DNA of 43,258 nucleotides from Sphingomonas asaccharolytica NBRC 15499 (GTDB lineage Bacteria > Pseudomonadota > Alphaproteobacteria > Sphingomonadales > Sphingomonadaceae), in the NCBI RefSeq assembly GCF_001598355.1, contig NZ_BCYU01000037.1, positions 1 to 43,258 on the forward strand. The letters run 5' to 3'. Under the pieces are notes generated by a model. That model was not told the origin of the DNA, did not search any database, and saw nothing but the letters and a program-made list of their open reading frames with translations. This document shows, piece after piece, positions 26,131-33,967 of the stretch. The first letter of the stretch is position 1. Each line of letters opens with the position of its first letter. Both the position numbers and the translations under genes were made by a program.

Positions 26131-27996
26131 ATGGCTAGTCAGCACAACGCATCGCTCCATTCGTCGCAGGGCGGCGAATCTCCGGCAACCCGCGCCGCCG
26201 CTTTCGTCGCGCCGCCCTTCGCGACGCCGCATGTCGTCGCGGAGATCGCCAAGCGCCACCCCGATTCCACCGCGCTGGTCGCGCCCTGCGGCGTGCTCAG
26301 CTATGCCGAGCTCGACGCCCAGGCGAGCCGCGTCGCTGCCTGGCTGACGTCGCAGGGCGTCGGTCGCGAATCGCTGGTCGGCGTGTGCCTCGAGCGCTCG
26401 TTCGACCAACTCGTCGTCGTGCTCGGCGCGTGGAAAGCGGGTGCCGCCTATCTGCCACTCGATCCGAGCTGGCCCGACGGCCGCCTCCAGACGATCGTCG
26501 AGGAAGCCGCTTGCGCGCTCGTCGTCGGCCGCGAAGACACTGCCGCGCGCGTGCCCAACAGCCCGACGCCGGTCGTCACGCTCGACTGGCAGGCCCCGGA
26601 GCTCGCTAACGCCGAGCCGCTCGCCGCGACGCCCAACGATCCCGACGCGCTGGCCTATGTCATCTATACCTCGGGCACGACCGGCAAGCCCAAGGGCGTC
26701 GAAGTTACGCACGCCAATCTGTCCTGGCTGATCGGCTGGCACAACGAAGCGTTCGGCGTCACCGCCGAGGATCGTGGCAGCCACCTTGCCGGTCTCGGCT
26801 TCGACGCGTCGGTCTGGGAAGTCTGGCCGTATCTGTGCGCCGGCGCCTCAGTGGTGCTGGCGACCGACGACGTCCGCACCTCGGACGAGCGGTTGCGCGC
26901 GTGGCTGATCGTCCAGGGCGTCACCGTCGCGTTCGTTCCCACCGCGCTTGCGCAGGACCTAGTCCGCGACGATTGGGCGGTGGGCACCAAGCTCCGCTAC
27001 ATTCTGACCGGCGCGGACCGCCTGCTCGGCCGTCCGCGTCCGGGCCTGCCTTTCGCCTTGGTCAACAATTACGGACCGACCGAATGCACCGTCGTCGCCA
27101 CGTCGGCGATCGTGCCGCCGGGTAACGAGGAGACCGGCCTTCCCGCGATCGGCTATCCGATCAAGGGCACCACCATCCGTATCCTCGACGGCGAGCGCCG
27201 CCCCGTCGCCGATGGCGAGCAGGGCGAAATCTATATTGGCGGCCCGCAAGTCGCGCGCGGCTATCGCCATCAGCCCGATCTCACCACCGCCGCCTTCGTC
27301 ACGATCGACGGCGAGCGCTTCTATCGTACCGGCGACCGTGCCGCCTGGCGGCCCGATGGCCAGATCACCTTCCACGGCCGCGTCGACGACCAGGCCAAGG
27401 TGCGCGGCCATCGCGTCGAGCCCGAGGAAACCGCGAGCGTCCTGCGTACGCACCCCGGCGTCCGCTCGGGCGCGGTGATCGCGGCGCCGTCGCCCGATGG
27501 CGGCGACATGCTGGTCGCCTATATCGTCGAAAAGGATCCGCTGTCGGCGGAGGAACTGCGCGAATTCCTCGGCAAGACGCTCCCAGAATATATGATCCCC
27601 GGCGCGTTCGTCCGCATCGACGCGCTGCCGCTGACCCCTAACGGCAAGCTCGACAAGCGCGCTTTGCCCGAACCGAGCGACGCCAACGCGCTCGCCTCGG
27701 CCGGATTCGCCGCGCCGGAGACGCCCGCCGAAGCCAAGCTCGCCGAGATCCTCGAAGCCGTGCTCGGCCGTGGCAATGTCGGGGTCGACGACAATTTCTT
27801 CCTGCTCGGCGGTCACTCGCTGCTCGGCACCCAGGTGGTGCTGCGCGCGGGCGAGGCGTTCGGCATCGACCTGACGCTGCGCGACCTGTTCCAGGCGCCG
27901 ACCATCCGCCAGCTCGCCGCGCGGATCGAGGAGATCGTCTTCGCGATGATCGAGGCGATGGACGACGACGAAGCCGCCAGTCGCGCGCAGCAATAA
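26131..27996 (+). CDS. NRPS adenylation-carrier didomain protein, predicted leucine-activating
   Basis: A 621-residue stand-alone A-T protein. The adenylation domain (about 30-530) shows YTSGTTGKPKGVEVTHANL, NNYGPTECTVVAT, YRTGDRAAWRPDG and NGKLDKRALP. The carrier domain (about 535-600) has the phosphopantetheine Ser563 in LLGGHSLLG. Aligned by eye to the gramicidin synthetase pocket, the ten specificity residues read D-A-W-F-L-G-N-V-V-K, identical to a published leucine code. There is no condensation domain, so it should hand its aminoacyl thioester to the C-A-T-TE protein downstream. The next gene is a P450, which suggests oxidation of the carrier-bound residue. No MbtH-like gene is present. 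Confidence 0.93.
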   Translation: MASQHNASLHSSQGGESPATRAAAFVAPPFATPHVVAEIAKRHPDSTALVAPCGVLSYAELDAQASRVAAWLTSQGVGRESLVGVCLERSFDQLVVVLGAWKAGAAYLPLDPSWPDGRLQTIVEEAACALVVGREDTAARVPNSPTPVVTLDWQAPELANAEPLAATPNDPDALAYVIYTSGTTGKPKGVEVTHANLSWLIGWHNEAFGVTAEDRGSHLAGLGFDASVWEVWPYLCAGASVVLATDDVRTSDERLRAWLIVQGVTVAFVPTALAQDLVRDDWAVGTKLRYILTGADRLLGRPRPGLPFALVNNYGPTECTVVATSAIVPPGNEETGLPAIGYPIKGTTIRILDGERRPVADGEQGEIYIGGPQVARGYRHQPDLTTAAFVTIDGERFYRTGDRAAWRPDGQITFHGRVDDQAKVRGHRVEPEETASVLRTHPGVRSGAVIAAPSPDGGDMLVAYIVEKDPLSAEELREFLGKTLPEYMIPGAFVRIDALPLTPNGKLDKRALPEPSDANALASAGFAAPETPAEAKLAEILEAVLGRGNVGVDDNFFLLGGHSLLGTQVVLRAGEAFGIDLTLRDLFQAPTIRQLAARIEEIVFAMIEAMDDDEAASRAQQ

Positions 27997-28020
27997 CGGC
28001 CCAACGGAGAGCCGAGAGAC

Positions 28021-29283
28021 ATGACCGAGCAATCGCCCATCGCCGCGGCCCAGCCGTTCGACCCGAGCCTCAGCCTGTTCCAGCTGCTCGACCCGGCGGT
28101 GCATGCCGACCCGTTCCCCTTCTACCGCCGCCTCCGCGAGGAAGCGCCGGTGATGTGGGATCCGTTCATGCACACCTGGGTGGTTACAAGGTACGAGGAC
28201 GTGCATTTCGTGCTGAAGGAATTCAGCGCGGACCGTACGCCCGATCCGAAGAAGATGGAGGCGCTCGGCCTACCCTCACTCGGCCCTGTCGCCGATCTGA
28301 TGGCGCGGCAGATGCTCTTCCTCGACGCGCCGGACCACACCCGCCTGCGCAAATTGTGCATGAGCGCATTTACCCCGCGCCGCGTCGACGCGATGGAGGA
28401 CAAGGTCCGCGAGATCGCGCACGACCTGATCGACCAGGCGGTGCAAGGCGGCGAGTGCGAGCTGATCGCCGAATTCGCCGAGCCGTTCCCGGCGATCGTC
28501 ACCGCCGGCTTGCTCGGCGTGCCGCTCGAGGATCATCGCCAGCTCAAGGCCTGGTCGGCGACCTTCGCCGAGATGCTCGGCAATTTCCAGCACAACCCCG
28601 ATCGCGTCCGCGACGTGCTCAAATGCGTGGCCGACATGACCGGCTATTTCCGCGATGCCGTTCGCGAGCAGGAACGCAACCCGCATGACGGGCTGATCCG
28701 ATCGCTGATGGATGCCGAAGTCGACGGCCAGCGCCTGTCCGAGGACGAGGTCATCGCGAACACGATCGTGACGATGGTCGGCGGCCAGGAGACCACCACC
28801 AATCTGATCGGCAACGGCATTCTGACGCTCACCCGACAGCCCGACAAGATGGCGCAGCTGCGCGCGCATCCCGAGATTATCGAAAGCGCGGTCGAGGAAT
28901 TGCTGCGCTATGAGACGCCGAGCCAGCACACCGCGCGCATCGTCAAGCAGGACACGGAAATCGGCGGCAAGTTGATGAAGAAGGGCGAGGCAGTGATGGC
29001 GGTGATGGCCGCCGGCAACCGCGACCCCGAGCGCTTCCCCAATCCCGACGAGCTCGATCTGACCCGCACCGATAACCGACACCTCGCTTTTGGTTGGGCG
29101 GCGCATTTCTGTTTCGGCGCCGCCTTGGCGCGGATGGAAGCGCGGATCTCGTACCTCGCTTTGCTCGCGCGGATGGAAGATATTCGCGTCGCGGTGCCCG
29201 AAAGCACGCTCGAATGGCGCACCAATTCGGGTCTGCGCGGGCTCTCGGCCCTCCCGCTCGCTTTCCATCCCGTCGAGGCCTGA
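28021..29283 (+). CDS. Cytochrome P450
   Basis: A 420-residue soluble bacterial P450. The I-helix oxygen-activation motif is GGQETT, the K-helix ExxR is EELLRYETP, and the heme loop is FGWAAHFCFGAALAR with Cys364 as ligand. The heme loop has Ala where the consensus FGxGxHxC has its second Gly, a mild deviation. It lies 24 bases after the A-T gene, with a GAG-rich ribosome binding site, and 5 bases before the C-A-T-TE gene, so it belongs to the pathway. By analogy with NovH/NovI-type pairs it may hydroxylate carrier-bound leucine; redox partners are not encoded nearby. Confidence 0.93.
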   Translation: MTEQSPIAAAQPFDPSLSLFQLLDPAVHADPFPFYRRLREEAPVMWDPFMHTWVVTRYEDVHFVLKEFSADRTPDPKKMEALGLPSLGPVADLMARQMLFLDAPDHTRLRKLCMSAFTPRRVDAMEDKVREIAHDLIDQAVQGGECELIAEFAEPFPAIVTAGLLGVPLEDHRQLKAWSATFAEMLGNFQHNPDRVRDVLKCVADMTGYFRDAVREQERNPHDGLIRSLMDAEVDGQRLSEDEVIANTIVTMVGGQETTTNLIGNGILTLTRQPDKMAQLRAHPEIIESAVEELLRYETPSQHTARIVKQDTEIGGKLMKKGEAVMAVMAAGNRDPERFPNPDELDLTRTDNRHLAFGWAAHFCFGAALARMEARISYLALLARMEDIRVAVPESTLEWRTNSGLRGLSALPLAFHPVEA

Positions 29284-29288
29284 ACCCT

Positions 29289-32200
29289 GTGAACGCGCAT
29301 GTCGACCTGTCCGCGTCGAAGCGGGCGCTGCTCGAAAAGATGATGCGGGGCGGCGGTGTCGCCGCAGCCAAGCCGCAGCAGATCGAGAAGCGCGCGCCCA
29401 ACGCCGAGATCCCGCTCTCGGCCGACCAGCGCCAGGTGTGGCTCCACGCCATCATGGCGCCAGACGTGCCGCTGTATAACGAATCGATCACGATCCATCG
29501 TTTCGGCAGCTTCGACCGCGGTGCGATGGAGCGCAGCGTCAACGAAGTCCTGCGCCGCCACGAAGCCTGGCGCACCGCGTTCGTCGAGGAAGGCGGCGTG
29601 CTGGCCCAGCGCGTGCGCGAGCATCGCGACATCGTCCTGCCGTATGACGATGTCAGTCATCTGCCCGAGGCCGAGCGCGACGCCGCGGCGCTGGCGATCG
29701 GCCAGGAGGATGCGCGCCGTGCGATCGACCTGAATGACGCGCCGCTGTTCCGCGCGCGGATCGTCAAGCTCGCCGACGACAATCACCGGCTCTATTTCAC
29801 GCTCCACCACATCATCTTCGATGGTGTCGCGATCTACCGCGTGATCGTGCCCGAGCTGGCCAAATTGTATGACGCCTTCTCGCGCGGCGCGCCCTCACCG
29901 CTGCCGATGCCGGCGCTGCAATATGGCGATTACACCATTTGGCAGCAGGAGCATCTCAAGAGCGCGCCGATCCAGAAGCAGATCGATTACTGGCGCCGCA
30001 CGCTGGCCGATGCGCCGCCCAAGCTCGAGCTGGTCGGCGATCGCACCAAGCCGGCACGGCCGACCCATGCGGGGTCGATGGAAGTGTTCGAGATCCCGAA
30101 CGAGTTGATCGAGAACCTCAAGCAGGTCGGGCGGCGCCACGGCGTCACGCTCTACATGACGTTGCTCGCGGCCTATCACGCGCAACTCCACCTCTATACC
30201 GGCGAGGACGACATCATCGTCGGCGGGGTCACCGATCTGCGCCGGCGCCCCGAGCTCGAGAACGTCGTCGGCTATTTCCTCAACACCATTTCCCTGCGCG
30301 CCAAGCCCAAGGGCGACACGCGGTTCAGCGACTTCCTGATCGAGGTCCGCGATTCCGTGCTCGGCGCGCTTGCCGCCAGCGAAGCGCCATTCGACGAAGT
30401 CGTCCGTGCGCTCGACGTCAAGCGCCGGCCGGGCACGCACCCTCTGTTCAATTGCCTGTTCTCGATCGAGCCGCCGGTCGATCCCTTCCCCGATGGCTGG
30501 GACCTGACCCAGATGGACGTCGTGGTCGGGGGCGCCAAGTTCGACCTCTATCTCGAACTCGACGAGCGGCAGAATGAGGGGATGCACGGTCGCTTCCTCT
30601 ATTCGACCGAATTGTTCGATCCGTCGACGGTGCGGCGGATGATCGGCCATTATATGACGATCCTGGAGGGCGTGGTCGCCGACGCGACTTTGCCGCTCAA
30701 GGATTTGCCGCTGATCGGTGCCGACGAGCGCCGCAAGCTGCTGGTCGACTGGAACGCGACCGAGGTTGCGCCCTCGCCGGCGCTGCTGCCCGACGCCTTT
30801 CGCGCGCAGGTCGCGGCGCGCCACGACGCCACCGCGATCCGCTTCGACGACCACGCCGTCAGCTATGCCATGCTCGACGCCCGCGCCGACGCCATCACCG
30901 CATCGCTGCATGCCGCCGGCATAGCGCCGGGCAATCTGGTCGGTATCTGCCTCGATCGCTCGCCCGACATGGTCGCCGCGCTGCTCGCGGTGCACCGGCT
31001 CGGTGCGGCCTATCTGCCGCTCGATCCAGATTTCCCCGCCGCGCGGCTCGATTACATCGCCAAGGACGCCGGCGCCGTCGCGCTGCTGACCGAAGCCAGG
31101 CTCGGCCATGTCCTGGCCGACTGCCCGCTCAAGCGCATCCTGATCGACGACGTCGCGCCCGCCGGTACCACGCGTCCGGCGGTCGAGCTCGGACCGAACG
31201 ATCTAGCCTATGTGCTCTACACCTCGGGCTCGACCGGCAATCCCAAGGGGGTCGAGATCAGCCACGGCGCGCTGATCAACCTGCTCAATTCGTTCCGCAA
31301 CTATCCCGGCTTCACCGCCGACGATTCGCTGCTCGCGGTAACGACGCTCTCGTTCGACATCGCCGGGCTCGAACTGTTCCTGCCGCTGATCAGCGGCGGC
31401 GAGCTGATCCTCGCACCAAAAGCCGTCACAGCCGATCCGCGCCGGTTGAACGAGCTTTTCGTCAACGCCCGGCCCAGCGTCATGCAGGCCACGCCAGCGA
31501 CCTGGCGCGCGCTGATCGAGGCCGGCTGGCAAGGCTCGCCGACCTTGCGCATCCTGTGCGGCGGCGAAGCTTTGCCCCGCGATCTCGCCGAAAGCCTGAT
31601 CGAGCGCTCTGGTGAGCTATGGAACGTCTACGGCCCGACCGAGACGACGATCTGGTCGACGCTCGCGCGCGTCACGCCCGGCGAGGGCCCGGTGCCGATC
31701 GGCCGTCCGCTCGACAACACGACGATCCATATCCTCGACCAATATCGCAACACCGCGCCGATCGGCGTGGTCGGCGAATTGTTCATCGGCGGCGCGGGGC
31801 TGGCGCAAGGCTATCGCCACCGCGCCGACCTCACCGCCGAGCGTTTCGTCACCATCCGGGGCGAGCGGCTGTACCGCACCGGCGACCTTGCCCGCTATCA
31901 GGCCGACGGCACGATCCTGTGCCTCGGCCGCGTCGACAATGACGAGAAAATCCGCGGCTATCGCGTCGCGGTCGAAGAGATCGAGGGCGCGCTTGCCGAA
32001 CATCCCGAGATCGTCGCCGCCGCCGTGCGCAGCTGGCCCGATGCCTCGGGCGAACGCGCGCTGGCGGCCTATATCGTCACGCGTGGCGACGAAGGCCCAA
32101 GCCGTGCGACGCTGCGCGAGCATCTGGCGAAGACGCTCCCCGATTACATGATCCCTTCGCATTTCGAGCATCTGCCGGCGCTGCCGATGACGCCGAACGC

Positions 32201-33284
32201 GAAGGTCGACCGCAAAGCATTGCCGCAGCCGGGCGGCGCGGGTGCGCGCGCAATTGAACCGCCGCAGGGCGAGACCGAAACCACGCTCGCCGCGATCTGG
32301 TGCGATCTTTTGCGCATCGGCCAGGTCAGCCGCGACGACAGTTTCTTCGAGCTCGGCGGGCATTCCCTGCTCGTCGCGCGCCTGCTGGTCCGGATCGAGC
32401 AGCAATGGGGGCGCCGCATCGGCATGGCGGAATTCTTCCAGGCGCCGACGCTTGAGACCCTCGCCGAGCGGATCGAGGGCATTGCCACCGCCGATCTCGG
32501 CGAATGGGTGCCGCTCCAGCCCAAGGGCGACGAGCTGCCGCTGCTGTGGCTCGATGGCGGCCCGACCTTCCTGGCACTGGCCCAGGCGATGGGAACCGGC
32601 CGCCCGTTCCTCGGCCTGCCGCTCGGGCCGATCCTCGAGCGCACGTTGCAGCCGGGCATGACCTTCGAGCAGATGGCGTCGGAAATCGTCGCGGTGATCC
32701 GCGAGAGCCGCCCGCGCGGTCCGTACCTGATCGGCGGCTGGTGCACCAACGGCATCATGGCGTTCGAGGTCGCGCGGCAATTGCGCGCCGCGGGCGAGGA
32801 CGTGCCGCTGCTGGCGCTCGGCCACAGTATGAACCCGGTCGCGTTCCAGAAGATCACCTCGGCGCAGATGCGGATGAGCAAGGCGCGCTACCATCTCGGC
32901 GTGTGGAACAACCTGCCGATCGGCAAGCGCCTCGATTACGCCTTCGACCGCGCGCGCGGCCTGATGGAGGATGTCGGCGTCGCCGAGATCGCCGAGCGCG
33001 AGGGCGCCTATCGCGTGTTCGCCGCGCAGATGGAGCAGGCCGCTTACGGCTATGTCCCTGGCGACTATGACGGCGTCGTTGCCTTGTTCCAGCCGGCCGA
33101 GCGCCTCGCGGTGCTCGACAGCCGGCCGGGTTGGGCGGACGTCGTTCGCGGCTCGCTCGAATCGTTCGACATTCCCGGAACGCACGGCACGATGGCAGAG
33201 CCACCCAATGTCGCGACCTTCGCCGAGCGGCTCAACGAAGCGCTCGATCGGGCCTGCCGGCCGGGCCGCCGTCTGAGGCCCTGA
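29289..33284 (+). CDS. NRPS C-A-T-TE protein, predicted glycine-activating, Cys-type thioesterase
   Basis: A 1331-residue single-module synthetase. The condensation domain (about 35-480) has HHIIFDG at residues 173-179. The adenylation domain (about 500-1000) has YTSGSTGNPKG, NVYGPTETTIW and YRTGDLARYQ; pocket residues read D-I-L-Q-L-G-V-I-W-K, one change from a published glycine code. The carrier Ser1026 is in LGGHSLLVA. The thioesterase (about 1090-1331) has Cys1152 in GGWCTNG where Ser is usual; His1299 (GTHGTMAEPP) is present, but the usual acidic position holds His1179. The GTG at 29289, with GAGG upstream, was chosen because the longer frame runs inside the P450 gene. Confidence 0.93.
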   Translation: MNAHVDLSASKRALLEKMMRGGGVAAAKPQQIEKRAPNAEIPLSADQRQVWLHAIMAPDVPLYNESITIHRFGSFDRGAMERSVNEVLRRHEAWRTAFVEEGGVLAQRVREHRDIVLPYDDVSHLPEAERDAAALAIGQEDARRAIDLNDAPLFRARIVKLADDNHRLYFTLHHIIFDGVAIYRVIVPELAKLYDAFSRGAPSPLPMPALQYGDYTIWQQEHLKSAPIQKQIDYWRRTLADAPPKLELVGDRTKPARPTHAGSMEVFEIPNELIENLKQVGRRHGVTLYMTLLAAYHAQLHLYTGEDDIIVGGVTDLRRRPELENVVGYFLNTISLRAKPKGDTRFSDFLIEVRDSVLGALAASEAPFDEVVRALDVKRRPGTHPLFNCLFSIEPPVDPFPDGWDLTQMDVVVGGAKFDLYLELDERQNEGMHGRFLYSTELFDPSTVRRMIGHYMTILEGVVADATLPLKDLPLIGADERRKLLVDWNATEVAPSPALLPDAFRAQVAARHDATAIRFDDHAVSYAMLDARADAITASLHAAGIAPGNLVGICLDRSPDMVAALLAVHRLGAAYLPLDPDFPAARLDYIAKDAGAVALLTEARLGHVLADCPLKRILIDDVAPAGTTRPAVELGPNDLAYVLYTSGSTGNPKGVEISHGALINLLNSFRNYPGFTADDSLLAVTTLSFDIAGLELFLPLISGGELILAPKAVTADPRRLNELFVNARPSVMQATPATWRALIEAGWQGSPTLRILCGGEALPRDLAESLIERSGELWNVYGPTETTIWSTLARVTPGEGPVPIGRPLDNTTIHILDQYRNTAPIGVVGELFIGGAGLAQGYRHRADLTAERFVTIRGERLYRTGDLARYQADGTILCLGRVDNDEKIRGYRVAVEEIEGALAEHPEIVAAAVRSWPDASGERALAAYIVTRGDEGPSRATLREHLAKTLPDYMIPSHFEHLPALPMTPNAKVDRKALPQPGGAGARAIEPPQGETETTLAAIWCDLLRIGQVSRDDSFFELGGHSLLVARLLVRIEQQWGRRIGMAEFFQAPTLETLAERIEGIATADLGEWVPLQPKGDELPLLWLDGGPTFLALAQAMGTGRPFLGLPLGPILERTLQPGMTFEQMASEIVAVIRESRPRGPYLIGGWCTNGIMAFEVARQLRAAGEDVPLLALGHSMNPVAFQKITSAQMRMSKARYHLGVWNNLPIGKRLDYAFDRARGLMEDVGVAEIAEREGAYRVFAAQMEQAAYGYVPGDYDGVVALFQPAERLAVLDSRPGWADVVRGSLESFDIPGTHGTMAEPPNVATFAERLNEALDRACRPGRRLRP

Positions 33285-33286
33285 TC

Positions 33287-33967
33287 ATGGACATGGCCGC
33301 GATCGACCGCGCGGCGCGGGGCATTGCGACTCTGACCTTGCTCGACCTCGACCTGCCGCGCGCGGAACTCGACGAATATCGTTGCTGGCTCGATGCGGAC
33401 GAGTGTCGGCGGGCGTCAGCATTCCGGCGTCCGATCGATCGCGATCGGTTCGTCGCGCGGCGCGGCCAGATGCGCGCGCAGCTCGGTCAGGAATTGGGCA
33501 TCGCGCCGCAGATGGTGCGGATCGCCGCGGACGAGCACGGCAAGCCGTTCCTGCGCGACGATCGCGATCTCGCCTTCAACCTCTCACACTCGAACGGGCT
33601 GGCGCTGCTAGCGACGATGCGCGGCGGGGCGATCGGCTGCGACATCGAGTGGCGCAATCCCGACCTCGCCTGCCCGCGCGTCGCCGAGCGGCTGTTCTCG
33701 CCCGAAGAATATGAAACCCTGACCGCGTTGCCACCCGAGCAATGGATTGCCGGTTTCTACAATTGCTGGACGCGCAAGGAAGCGTACGTGAAGGCGCTCG
33801 GCCTCGGCCTGTCCTATCCGCTCGACGCATTCACGGTGTCGGTGGCACCGGGCGAGCCCGTGCGCTTCACCAGCGACGAGCCGGGCTGGACCCTGGCCTC
33901 GTTCGAGCCCGCGCCCGGCTATCAGGCGGCGCTGGTGACCTGCGTCGGCCCTTCGCCCGCGCGATAA
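33287..33967 (+). CDS. Sfp-type 4'-phosphopantetheinyl transferase
   Basis: A 226-residue Sfp-superfamily enzyme that should attach phosphopantetheine to the carrier domains of the two synthetases. Motifs are FNLSHSNGLALLA, the Mg-binding GCDIEW and CWTRKEAYVKALGLGL. The ATG lies two bases after the synthetase stop, so it is the last gene of the operon. It is distinct from the housekeeping acpS at 22733. Its final 46 bases overlap the end of the convergent flippase gene. Confidence 0.93.
   Translation: MDMAAIDRAARGIATLTLLDLDLPRAELDEYRCWLDADECRRASAFRRPIDRDRFVARRGQMRAQLGQELGIAPQMVRIAADEHGKPFLRDDRDLAFNLSHSNGLALLATMRGGAIGCDIEWRNPDLACPRVAERLFSPEEYETLTALPPEQWIAGFYNCWTRKEAYVKALGLGLSYPLDAFTVSVAPGEPVRFTSDEPGWTLASFEPAPGYQAALVTCVGPSPAR

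Noticed and set aside
29094..29288. Longer N-terminus of the C-A-T-TE protein beginning inside the P450 gene
   Set aside because: The extra residues are the P450 heme-loop region read in another frame. The GTG at 29289 lies just after the P450 stop and precedes normal condensation-domain sequence.
31617..33185. 522-codon minus-strand frame opposite the C-A-T-TE gene
   Set aside because: Shadow of the synthetase; no start context and no recognisable domain.
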